Shown piece by piece: positions 49,701 through 58,791 of a DNA stretch of 64,000 bases (positions are counted from its first letter, which is position 1; each line of letters begins with the position of its first letter). Position numbers and translations under genes: made by a program. This DNA is from Mycteria americana. Its lineage: Eukaryota; Chordata; Aves; Ciconiiformes; Ciconiidae. The notes under the pieces were generated by a model. The model saw nothing but the letters and a program-made list of their open reading frames with translations, did not search any database and was not told where the DNA came from. The stretch is taken from NCBI RefSeq assembly GCF_035582795.1, contig NC_134368.1, positions 9,322,501-9,386,500 on the forward strand, given 5' to 3'.

Positions 49701-52611
49701 CCTACCACTCACTGAGTTCCCCGAGCCCAGTACAATCAACGCTGGCTTAGCTTTAGCTCCCGGTGGTCTCCATTGTTTTAACTATTATAGGATAACATTG
49801 TTTGTTAACAGATACTATCTGTGCAAATAACGGAGACCTTTATATCCAGAGGAAAAATTCACCTTGAACACGCAGGGAAATGTGACCTACCTACACAAAA
49901 GCATTTTTCTTCCAGAAACATCCCACTGTATCTAATTCTGAATATATACAATGATCCTATATCCTTAATAGGGGAATTTTGTCCTATGGCACTTTTCTTA
50001 AATCCTGTGTGACTGCATTCTAGCAGAGATTTGCTATTTCTAACACATCTTATTACAAGAGCTTTTAAACACTCTTCTCAGTGCTGTTCTCTTTAGCCAC
50101 AAAATAAAATTTTGGGGTTTAGATTTTTTTCCCTAAAAGGAATTGCCAAAGAAGCCATGATTTTCTCAGCTGGGGACGTAGTTTTGTCACTCTGGCACTG
50201 AAGCACTTACAGCAGAAAATCATTAGTTGTTTAATACTTATTTGGTCACCACTCTCACAGGTCTATAAAAGTCTCCTCTCTTCTTAGGATTGTCATGCTT
50301 ACCTTAACTAACCTTTCGTTCTGAGCTCTGTTCACCTGGATTTCTAACATGATCACCTCTATGCCTTCCTCATACTTGCCAGGACCCCTCTGCTCACTTA
50401 CAAGCCTGGTGATCTGCCTACTTTTAATTACCTAGTAAATAAATGCTGTTGACATACAACTTTACAGCAAAGAGACACCCAAATGCCTTTTCAAATATAT
50501 AGTTGTAGGAGGAGCATCAGCATGGCTTTGTGTACTCCTTTTAATGACGCAATGACAACAAAGACTTCAGCAACATTCTAATCAGTGTTACAGGTTTCTG
50601 GAAAACTTGTACTTTTGCCTAGCTACACAAGAGAGACTGCCGAAAAAAATAGCATGGGCCCTTGAAAAACAAGCCCTAACAGTTCACAGCACATTTAGTA
50701 TGATTTACTGCTACGAGAACACGTAAATTGGAAATGGACCAAAATTACTTCCTCGCTTTAAGGGCAGTTAGCTTGCAGTAGCTCAGTGAGAACTCTTCTG
50801 AGCAGAGACAAAATTATGAGCCTTAAGCAGAAGAAGGAAAGCAAAAAAAAGTCATGGGTGAACAACAGCCAGTTTTAGACAAATAACTATTTCTCCTCCA
50901 CCAAAATTTGGAAGACTAAAGATTCTCCCTTTCATTCCTGTTCTCCATCTTTCATCTAAGTTTTTCCAGTTACTTCTTCCTGCATGCAGCACAAACCTCT
51001 TCCTAAGAATGGATGAAACAGGGCAGGTCCCTCTGTTTAACCATTGCGCATTCAATACTGTAGGTGTATGAATCTTTCTAAACAACCTTTCTTCACTGCA
51101 CTGCATGGCAGAACTGTGCATACAGCATCTCTGAAGACCACGCAGGGAGCAAAGAGGAAGGGACGAGACCCAAGGAGTCTTCAGCTCTGCCACAAAAGCA
51201 CTCCATTAGCACTATCAAATAGCATATATATAACATAACAGGGTAGCTGTTTTACCGGATATCAAACGCCTTCACGTAGGGATTAATACTGGCAACACGG
51301 ATGGTGAGGAACTGCACAGGCATATTTGAGTCTGGGGTGAGTTCATGCTGTCTGGAGTCTGTCACCATCAAATGAATGTCCTGCTGCTGGGCAACATGTA
51401 AGCAGTAGGTGGTCACTTTAATCACCCATGTGTCCGTAACAATAACCCTCGCTCCTGGGGTTCCGGTAGCAAATTTGTCGATTCTCCTAAATTCTGTATT
51501 GATAGAAGAAGCTACTGCCCTCCAACCTGACTGCGGGAGAGCATGAACAGCAAGTGTTCGGGCTAACGGATGATTATTCCAACCTTTCCGCGACCAGTAA
51601 TATGCCAGGGCACTGGTGATTGCTGGAAAGAGAACAGCGAAGAAGAAGAAAGTTTTCCATCCTTTCGGAGCCAGGTGGAAAAAACAAAGATGTTTTTCAG
51701 GTGCAGCAAAGCACATACCAAGGTAATAACCTGCAAGGGAAAAGACTTACTTTCAGAAAGCAATTAAGTACTTGCAGAAACACATACCCCTGACTCATAC
51801 AGTTATCCAACCAGTGAGCTTACCTCCAGGAGAGCTATCGTACTTCTGGATGGTAACTCAAATTCAAGCCTCTTGTCCTAAGCGACCTGAGGTAAATTCT
51901 TACCTGTCACTGATTTTTACCAGAATTATGTAGCTAAATGAAGCTGATTTCACTTTGCAGGTTAAATAAAATTACCTGTAAGATGACACTTACTTTTAGC
52001 AGAATTATATGGCTAAAGGAAGCTGATCCGAATTCGCTGGTTAAATAAAACGCTATTCCTTTGTAACTGCATGTACTCTGATGCAGCCAACGAGTCATGA
52101 AGTTTAGGGTATACGTTACAAATAAGCTTGAGAGATACTAAAATGCCGTATTTCCAAGATGTATAGTGTAACCTGATTCACCCGCACCTGCGTGCACCCG
52201 ACATGCCCACACTGGTGAGGAACCCCCTCGCTCCCTCCCGCCCGGCCGGGGGGTCACACCGGGCACGACAGGTTCCAGCGTGGAGCCTCGCCCCGGCAGC
52301 GGGTTTGCCTTTCACGCCCGCCGGGCTGAGGGCTACCGCCTCCCCCCGGTGACTTGCCCGTGGAGCCCCCCTCCCGGGCCCTCGCCCGCCGCCGGCCGGG
52401 GCTCACCCAGGGGCAGGAGGGAGTGCGCCAGCAGCGTGCCGGTGCTGCGCCGCAGGTGGTACTGCACGAAGGCCGCGTCCTCGCTGCCCAGCCAGGCGGC
52501 CAGCAGGCTCTGCACCGTCAGCCCCGCCGAGCGCACCTCGTCGGGCGGGAAGACGAAGCAGACGGCGAACACCAGGTAGGCCAGCGTGAAGGTCACCGCC
52601 GGGCTCTCCAT
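37705..52611 (-). CDS. TMEM129: TMEM129, ER membrane RING-type E3 ubiquitin ligase (4 exons, 362 aa)
   Basis: TMEM129 is an ER-resident E3 ligase of ER-associated degradation, known from virus-induced MHC class I dislocation. Exons in transcript order: 52407-52611, 51256-51730, 48647-48806, 37705-37953. They sum to 1089 nt, giving 362 aa, the same length as human. The start [20 protein letters not shown] opens the first membrane segment (about residues 6-23). Two further hydrophobic stretches lie near 58-78 and 96-115. The conserved core includes [27 protein letters not shown] and QHELTPDSN. The last exon encodes the atypical [30 protein letters not shown] and [14 protein letters not shown]. 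All its Cys positions look intact. Intron 3 (37954-48646) is swollen by a retrovirus inserted antisense to the gene, 89 bp beyond the exon 3 donor. The gene is head-to-head with TACC3, as in human. Confidence 0.97.
37954..39969. other. TMEM129 intron 3, unique part left of the retrovirus
   Basis: Intronic sequence between the RING exon and the ERV. No exon or known repeat was recognised. A small tandem duplication, GGGCTTACCTTAG twice with TTTTAGGCA after each, lies at about 39016-39072. Open frames here lack recognisable domains. Confidence 0.5.
39975..40634 (+). repeat. 5' LTR of the provirus
   Basis: This LTR starts TGTGACGGATGC and ends CCTGCAACA. A TATA box (TATAAATA) lies at 40239-40246 and a polyadenylation signal AATAAA at 40582-40587, which implies a long R region of about 300 bp. 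A splice-donor-like GCGAG|GTAAGC lies near 40384, downstream of the expected cap site and inside the LTR. It is about 96% identical to the 3' LTR. Confidence 0.93.
40635..40655 (+). other. Possible primer-binding site and gag leader
   Basis: Directly after the 5' LTR the sequence TTGGCATAGTCAGGAGG contains TGG, as expected opposite a tRNA CCA end. I cannot assign the tRNA. The leader before the gag start is very short, about 20 nt. Confidence 0.4.
40656..42179 (+). pseudogene. Endogenous retroviral gag (fossil)
   Basis: A single open frame of about 507 codons starting [21 protein letters not shown] charged, coiled-coil-like N-terminal part (about residues 40-140) is followed by a capsid-like part with [16 protein letters not shown] and [19 protein letters not shown]. 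The upstream in-frame Met lies inside the LTR and was not used. It looks whole in length. The provirus around it is a broken fossil, so a host function is not implied. Confidence 0.75.
42230..43123 (+). pseudogene. Endogenous retroviral protease and start of reverse transcriptase (fossil)
   Basis: The first part resembles a retroviral aspartic protease (around the DTEAQITII stretch near 42300 and the [16 protein letters not shown] region). It is followed from about 42790 by the beginning of a reverse transcriptase ([19 protein letters not shown]). The remainder of pol is not present before the nested R2 block. The region is broken. Confidence 0.7.
43413..44014 (-). mobile_element. Solo LTR inside the R2 fragment, minus strand, TATGT duplication
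   Basis: An LTR at 43418-44009 (592 bp) in minus orientation begins, on its own strand, TGTATTGGGTCTGGCTGAGA and ends GGTCAACCCACCACA. TATGT flanks it at 43413-43417 and 44010-44014. It belongs to the same superfamily as the LTRs at 14695 and 25669. It interrupts the last 15 codons of the R2 frame, so it is younger than the R2 insertion. Confidence 0.88.
44146..44953 (-). mobile_element. CR1 LINE inside the R2 fragment, minus strand, AGGAA duplication
   Basis: A CR1 copy at 44151-44948, minus strand. The plus-strand left end TCATAGAATGGGTTGGGTTG is the reverse complement of the CR1 3' tail. The minus strand encodes [17 protein letters not shown], then [37 protein letters not shown] and [14 protein letters not shown]. 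It is 5'-truncated and has an internal deletion between NGSMSAW and KVLCLG that removes the catalytic region. AGGAA flanks it at 44146-44150 and 44949-44953. It splits the R2 reading between FIGFP and IGARGKW. Confidence 0.9.
46342..47742 (+). pseudogene. Endogenous retroviral env remnant (fossil)
   Basis: Downstream of the R2 block a splice-acceptor-like CTCTTTCCAG (near 46396-46405) precedes env-like sequence: a hydrophobic leader ([17 protein letters not shown]), several N-glycosylation sites (NLTM, NHTI) and, near 47580-47740, a membrane-anchor segment ([20 protein letters not shown]) ending in a short tail. It is broken in a few places. The order leader, glycoprotein, anchor supports env. 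Confidence 0.7.
47884..48557 (+). repeat. 3' LTR of the provirus
   Basis: This LTR starts TGTGACGGATGC and ends CCTGCGACA, directly followed by the GCCCT duplication. TATAAATA lies at 48154-48161 and AATAAA at 48499-48504. It lies 89 bp from the TMEM129 exon 3 donor, and its plus orientation is opposite to TMEM129. Confidence 0.93.
48807..51255. other. TMEM129 intron 2, no other feature recognised
   Basis: Unique intronic sequence. A tandem duplication of about 20 bp (TATTTATTTATAAGTAAAT twice) lies at 49202-49241. No exon, known repeat or RNA gene was seen. Confidence 0.5.
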
Positions 52612-53010
52612 GCTGCGCCCCGCCGGGCACGGCCCGCTCCCGCCGCCACGCCGCCTGGCCCGGCCCGGCCCGGCCCGGCCCGGCCCGACCCGACTCAACC
52701 CGCCGCCGCCGCCCCGCGGCTCCCTGGGAGCGGTAGTTCCCGCCGCAGCCCCGGATGCGCGGCGTGGCCGCGGGAGGGGCCGGCCCGGCGTGAGCGCGGC
52801 CGGGCTGGCAGTTCCGGTGGGGCGGTGCGCGGCTGGGCGCACGGCCCGGGGAGCACCGGTGCGAGGCGGGTGCCTGCCGGTGGTGGGCTGAGGCGTGGAG
52901 CCCCTCCACCCCAGCCTGCCCGGTGGCGGGCCCCCGAGGGCGCGGCCCCGCTCCAGCTGCTGGTACGGACCGTCTCACTCACCCCGGCTGCCCAGAGCCG
53001 GCCAGGACTC
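52612..53010 (-). promoter_or_regulatory. TMEM129 CpG-island promoter and 5' UTR
   Basis: A CpG-rich block from about 52.2 to 53.0 kb covers TMEM129 exon 1 and upstream sequence. A perfect pentamer run (GCCCG repeated about seven times, 52657-52692) lies about 45-80 bp upstream of the start codon and is probably in the 5' UTR. No TATA box is seen. Long open frames on both strands here are compositional. Confidence 0.6.
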
Positions 53011-54840
53011 AAATCTCCCGGTAGTCAGCCCTCCCCGTGGCCTCACGCCTTATTAAGGTTATGCTTCACGGGCCTGGCAAAATAAACTAATCCCAGCTCT
53101 AAACTTAAAAGAGCTCTGCTGGATGAGGGTAGCATCCTTCTGGAGCAGGCAAATGGCAGGTTTTACTTCAGGGTCTGAAAAAACTTCTTGTTCCTGGTGA
53201 ATTTTACGCAGTATTTTCTTTGGAGAATGATCAAGACCCCGTCTTGGGGTAAAATCTTAAAAGGGACATAAAATCTTAAAAGGCCTTAAAATTTTAAAAG
53301 GGATGTAAAATCTTAAAAGGGACGTAAAATCTTAAAAGGCCTTAAAGGGAGACAGATTTTAAGATACCTTTGTACACTCCTGACCACAGTAAAGGGAGAG
53401 GCCTGACTGGGATCTCTGGTTGCTGTTGAAGTGCAAATAATAAATAATAGCCACAAGAATCACTGTTTCTCTTAGAATGCAACAAAACCCCTGCTTGCAC
53501 CCTGTACCAACCATAAACTGCAGTATTTGTCTCTTTTAGACAAAGGGGAAATTGCATAATTGGAGAAGCACGGCAGAGAAAGCGACGTGCAATGTTATAC
53601 ACTACTACTGATGGGGAAGGAAGTCAACAGGAACAGCCGCCCCCAGAATGTGAAATCTCACGCTGGCAGATGGCTGATGTGTTACTGTTGTTGATGGAGA
53701 TCGGGAATTCAGGGTGGATCAGTGACTCTTGAATAAAACAGTTGCATCAGTAAAATTATGCTTGGATTACGGGCAATTTATTTCATTCTGAAAGACATAA
53801 TTGTTGTCAAGTTTATTGTTTTAAAAATAATTTCATTGTTGCTGTATAATGACTCAACAGTAAGGACCGTTTTAATTTGTGGAATGGGCTATGAAGTTCA
53901 ATAATAAAAATCACGTTGTGAAGCTGCAAGTTTTCTTTCTGTGGTTTTATTCAAAAGATTGTTGAAGCAGAATAACTGAGATGTGGATGTACTCAGGGCT
54001 GATGGATTTATGTTGTGAGGGATTTATGATGTGATTTATGTTGTGACCTCTAACAGCTATATGGGACAGTTGTGCAAAAGTCCTGAAGATGATGGAAGTT
54101 CACGTGGATTTATTTATCATTATGGATCTCTGAATGGAACCAAAATTTAAATGTGGACCTTCTTCTTCCAGAAGCTTTCCAGCTTCTGAGCTGATCCTGC
54201 ATTAATTTCTGTATCAGCAACTTTCATTTCCTTTGAAGAGTCCTAATGGTATCAACAGTATTTCAGTGTCAACTCACCACAGGACTGGGTCCCAGGGGAC
54301 ACTCCAAGTTGATTTATATTGACCTCTTTTACGAAGCGTGTGTAGGCCCCAGACCCAATTCCTCCACAGCAGGCACCTACAAGAATATTGGAGTCTACAT
54401 CTCAAAATCTTGCCCAATTTTGCTTTGCATGGAAATCATAAGTGCATGTAGCACAGAGCAGCGTGAATGGGCAAGGGCCTGCCTGGCCCTCCCCTGGCCA
54501 CAACACAATGTAATGGAGAGGCTGATGCCCAGGAGGTACACCGGGGTCCATAAAAATCCCTCTGGGCCTTCAGCCCAGGTTTTGGGTATTGAGAATTTGC
54601 TTTTCTAAAATTCCGTGCCAAAGAGTGGAATTATTTACCTCAGGATTTGCAGACACAAGTCTCTGCCCCCACAGACAATTAAGCCCTGCAGGGCCTGATC
54701 CTGGACTAGCAGTGACACCACAGATACTCCACGTGGTTCTTCCCGAAGAACACGAAACACGCAGGTTCTTCCCCAGATCCGGTATGCGCTTCCCCGAGCG
54801 CGGGTCTGAAGCGGGCCTTGGCTGCCGAGCTGAGCTGTTC
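53011..54840. other. Intergenic between the TMEM129 and TACC3 promoters
   Basis: About 1.8 kb of unique sequence between two divergent genes. It holds the minisatellite at 53250-53349 and otherwise nothing recognised. The open frame at 54246-54608 has no recognisable domain. Confidence 0.45.
53250..53349. repeat. Minisatellite, five 18-19-bp units
   Basis: Five tandem copies of TAAAATCTTAAAAGGGACR or the shorter TAAAATCTTAAAAGGCCT follow one another in the order long, short, long, long, short. The alternation suggests a higher-order unit. It lies about 640 bp upstream of the TMEM129 start and is AT-rich within a GC-rich neighbourhood. Confidence 0.85.
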
Positions 54841-55060
54841 TATCGCTGTTCACGTCAGCGCGGCGCCATGACGAACCCCTGCGCACTACAATTCCCAATA
54901 TGCCTCGCGCGGGAGCGCCCTCCCGCGGGGGCTCATGGGCCAAGAGTTGAGGCTGCCCCCGGCCCCCTGCAGGGCGCTTTTCTGATTGGCGGACGCGTTC
55001 CGAATGCCGCTTTCTCATTCGCGGGCCGGGGCTGCCGTTGAAATTTGAAATCCTGTGGCG
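54841..55060 (+). promoter_or_regulatory. TACC3 promoter with CCAAT boxes and a CHR-like element
   Basis: A CpG-rich stretch upstream of the non-coding first exon. It holds CCAAT at 54895-54899, an inverted CCAAT (ATTGG) at 54985-54989, a CRE-like ACGTCAGC near 54853 and TTTGAA at 55044-55049. CCAAT plus TTTGAA (CHR) is the classic arrangement of G2/M genes controlled by the DREAM/MuvB complexes and NF-Y. TACC3 is a mitotic gene, so this fits. The transcription start itself is not visible. Confidence 0.55.
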
Positions 55061-55187
55061 GAGGGGGCGCTGCCCGCCGGTGGTTGCAGCGGCGGGGAGC
55101 TTGCGCCTGCCGGGTCCCGGGCATCGCCTCAGTCGAGCATCGCCTCAGTCGAGCGCCCTGCGGGCTTGCACCCGTCCCCGCCGGCAG
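55060..55187 (+). other. TACC3: TACC3 non-coding exon 1 (start approximate)
   Basis: A splice donor CCGGCAG|GTAGGG closes at 55187. The coding start lies in the next exon, so this exon is non-coding, as in other TACC3 genes. The 5' end is placed only approximately, just downstream of the CHR-like element. It contains a 16-bp tandem duplication (CATCGCCTCAGTCGAG) at about 55123-55153. Confidence 0.5.
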
Positions 55188-55229
55188 GTAGGGGTGCTGG
55201 GGCGGCTCCGATTCTCTACGGAGTTGCGG

Positions 55230-55770
55230 GCTGCCCCGCTGGGGGGGGGCTCGGGGACCCCTTCTCTGAGCTTGGGGGTGGTGTGGTGCTGGGGGGGGGG
55301 CGACAGGTTCGGGGACCCCCTCTGTGAGCTTAGGGGTCGTGCGGGGGCTCCTGTCGAGGGGTCTCAGGGGCACTTTTGTGCGCTTGGGACTAGGAGACTT
55401 GGGGAACTTCTGAGAGTTTGGGGATGAAGCGGAGCTGGGAGCTTGGGGGTGGAGCTCAGGGGCTTCCCTATGAATTCGGGGGTGAGGTGGGGCTCAGGAG
55501 GATCTTGGGAGCATCTCTATGCGTTTTGAGGGTGATGTGGGGCTGATGGGGACTCGGGGTGGCCCCTGAGTATGGGGGGGGGGGTATAAGTGGGCACTTC
55601 TGTGAGCCTGGCGGCTCTATGGGGCTGAGAGAGGCTCTGGCGGCCTAGGGGGCCGGGCGTTGTTGAGGGCACCCCGCTGCGTTTCGAGGTGGGTGATGTG
55701 GGGTTCTTGTGGCCTAGAGTGACTTGGGAGCGTTGGGGGAACCCTGGTGAATTGGGGACTGGGGCAGGGG
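55230..55770 (+). repeat. G-rich degenerate minisatellite at the start of TACC3 intron 1
   Basis: Repeated variants of TCTGTGAGCTTGGGGGTG and GGGGCTCGGGGACCCC recur about every 45-60 bp over roughly 500 bp, with many runs of four or more G. The units are diverged, so this is an old tandem array. G-runs this dense on the coding strand just after the first exon could form G-quadruplexes or R-loops; that is inference. Confidence 0.6.
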
Positions 55771-58700
55771 AGGGTTGGGGTTTTTTGTTTGTTTGTTTGT
55801 TTTTTTACTTAAAGCATGGCTAGGTGCAATGACGGGCAGGGACGGTGCTTCCCGGGCCTTGCTGCTCCTCCTCTCCCCAGCCCGGCGCGGAGGAGCCCCT
55901 TCATCGCCGGCTCCCGCCCTGGGCGGCTGCCTCTGACTCAGTCGCTGAAGGCCAAGGCCATCTTTTGTTCCCCTGCAGCCAGCTGCGGGCCCCGAGTGCC
56001 TGCTCCGGGGGTTAACGCGGCCGGCTGGGCTGGGGCTCTGCATCCGCTGCCTCCCGAGCTTGGTTTTTTTTTTGCTAAACCTGCTGCGAATTCCCCTTCC
56101 TCAAATGGTCTGTTGAGAGTTGGGTGACTGCTGTACTCGGGGGAAGGTCGTGATTATGAAAGAGTCGGTTAACCAGAAGAGTGTTTATTTGTTCTGAATT
56201 GAGATGTTTGCACTAAAAAAAAATACATAGCAGTCAGCTCTGTGTCAGTTTGTATGGAAATATTCACAGCACATACTAAGTTACTCTGTCTGTGAGCAAG
56301 TGCTCTGCACCTTAGCTGCTGGAGGAGTTCAGAAGGATAATTAAGTAGAAAAATTCCATCTTTGCCCTGCATGTTCAGGGGCTTTTTTAGCCATTTGAGA
56401 TCACATTGGTGTTTTGGATGTTGTGCCCCAGTGATCACTAAACAACAGGTAGTTGCTGAGAAGCCCTCAATTTACAAATGATAGGTACCTGAGGTTTAAT
56501 TATCTGAGGTCACTGAATTTATGTTCATTCTCAAATACAGAATGACAGACTGCTGCTTGTGCCTGGATAAAGATTCTTATAAAATGTGGAGCAGTTTCAT
56601 TTTTGTGAACTTTGATTGGCCATAGTGGGAAAACTTGCTGCCTTCTGCAATACTTGCTTGCATGCATTGGACGCTGACCACTTTAAACAAAAAGAACTCT
56701 TTAATATGAAGCCTCCCTTCCCCTTTCACTTTATCACAGCTACTAGCTAATGAAATTGTGAAATAGAGTTGAGACCAAATCTTGGTTGCAAATATTTTAA
56801 ATAAATGCTGAATTACTTTTAATTATTTAATCCTAGAAATGACTTTGATTTTTAGATTTATATCTAAAATGCTGGGCAAATGTGGTGTATGTATATGGTG
56901 TCAATTTATTGGGTATTTTGAGCTGAATCTGGTTTAGCAATGGTGCGCAGGTAGCTCCATGACAAACCTGAGGAAGTCTCCAAACAAACCTCTCCTGCTT
57001 ATGGAGCTTGTTTTGGAAGGTGTTGCCAACTTTTTCATGTCCTAGGCTTTGTTTCTAAAGTAATTACAGTAAATGACTACAGTCTGTAAAGATCCACTTG
57101 ATCTGTTGTCTTAGTTTTAGTTTGGAATTAAGGAAAGCAATGATGTTCACTTCAAGTTCTACAAGTTGTTGACGTAAAAATACTTTATGTATAAAATAAC
57201 TTGGCCTAAAGTATGAATAAACAAGGAATGAAGAAATAGCTAATACAGGCGTGCTTTGCTTGCCGTGGCTTCTGTAGCCACTGTTTGCATTCCATTGCTG
57301 ATTAAAATTGTTGTCGGGCTTGCAGACAAAGCAGCTGAGTTCAGTGGAGAGTATGAAATGTGTGCAGAGACTTAAATACAGAAATTTGAATACATAAGGG
57401 CAATGAGATTGAAAATATGACTTCAAATTTTCAGTGGGAGTGTTCTTGTTATCTCTTTATGACAATGAAGACAATCATTTGGAGTCTTCCTCAGCTGATT
57501 TTCTGGATTAGTCTTGACTGCATGATGGAGGATGGAGAAATAAGCTAAGGAGTAGCTGTTTGGTCAAATCAAGCATTTGAGATCATTTGGAATGGTTATC
57601 CATTGCAGAAAGCCAACATCTCCTCCACTTGATGACACTGATTATCTTGCATAGGTGGTACAAGATAAGACAGCAGTTTTTATGAAAGAAATTGCTTTGT
57701 TAGCAGTTTGACAGATAACTAACTGTGTTTCTCAGGGGTTATCCTTCATGGACACTGATTATGCCTAGATCTTGCTTTATGTGCCTTCTGTGCTTGGTCC
57801 TTTTTTGGTTTATATCTGTTTCTGTTTTAAAGAAATAGCAGTAGAATCACTGAGTATTAATGTTAAACCTTTAAGAACAGCAGAGGCTCCAATGGGAATA
57901 AAAGGTAGACACAGTTCAAGTACCTATAATGTTCTGGCTTGCCTGGGATACTTGAAATGTGTTCTTGCTCCATTTCTAATTTATTTTCATCCTTAATCTT
58001 AGATGTGATGCAAGCTTTAGTTTCAAGTCCTTCACACTTGAAATACTAGTAAGATTAGATTAGCCTATATGGTCTACTAAAGCTTGTGCATGTCCAATGT
58101 CAGAACAATATTTAAGAACTACCTCTTTAATTACAGATTTTTTCAGATTTGCATACCAACAATGTCTATGCTGCAAAGGACTCTTAAGTACTATGTGTCT
58201 TACAAAAGCAGCACGTGCTCAGACAGTGCAGGAAAAAGCTAAATAATTTATTCAGGACTCTGATCCTAAACACATCCTAACTAACCAAATTCGTTTTTGT
58301 TGTTTGCTGATGTACAATGTAGTAATGAGACCACGTGAATAAAATAGAAATGATTGTCATCAGTCCCTTGCAAAAGCTGTGATTTTGCTTAGCTAGATGC
58401 CCTATTACAAGAGACATGACCGTATGTCACCACTGGCTTTAAGGGGTTGGGAATGAAGAAACTTGCAAATGACAGAGCTCCCTTTAAAGGAAGGGCAGCT
58501 TAATTAGTAAGGTTATAATGTTAACTGTGGAGAGCGTAATATCAACAATTAACTTCCTAGACCCCTAACAGAAGCAGAGGGGCTGTGCAGTGCTGCATTT
58601 AGATGCTTTCAGAGTCTTCTGACATCTGACTTTTCATATGAAGATTTTCAATACTTTTAAAACTTCTTTTGAAGCTGTTAATCTTTGCTAGCCAGTGCCA

Positions 58701-58790
58701 GCCTTCCAACTTCTTTGATTATCTGAAAGTGCATCTGGCTGACCACACCCTCTCATTCATGCTGTGATGTTGTATGTGTTGATGTTCTAG
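55771..58790. other. Rest of TACC3 intron 1, no other feature recognised
   Basis: Intronic sequence that moves from GC-rich to AT-rich. No known repeat family or coding exon was recognised. It ends at the acceptor GATGTTCTAG, 1 nt before the TACC3 start codon. Confidence 0.5.
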
Positions 58791-58791
58791 A

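Noticed and set aside
52280-53085. Plus-strand frame of 243 codons opposite TMEM129 exon 1
   Set aside because: Antisense shadow of exon 1 and its CpG island; low-complexity composition and no domain.
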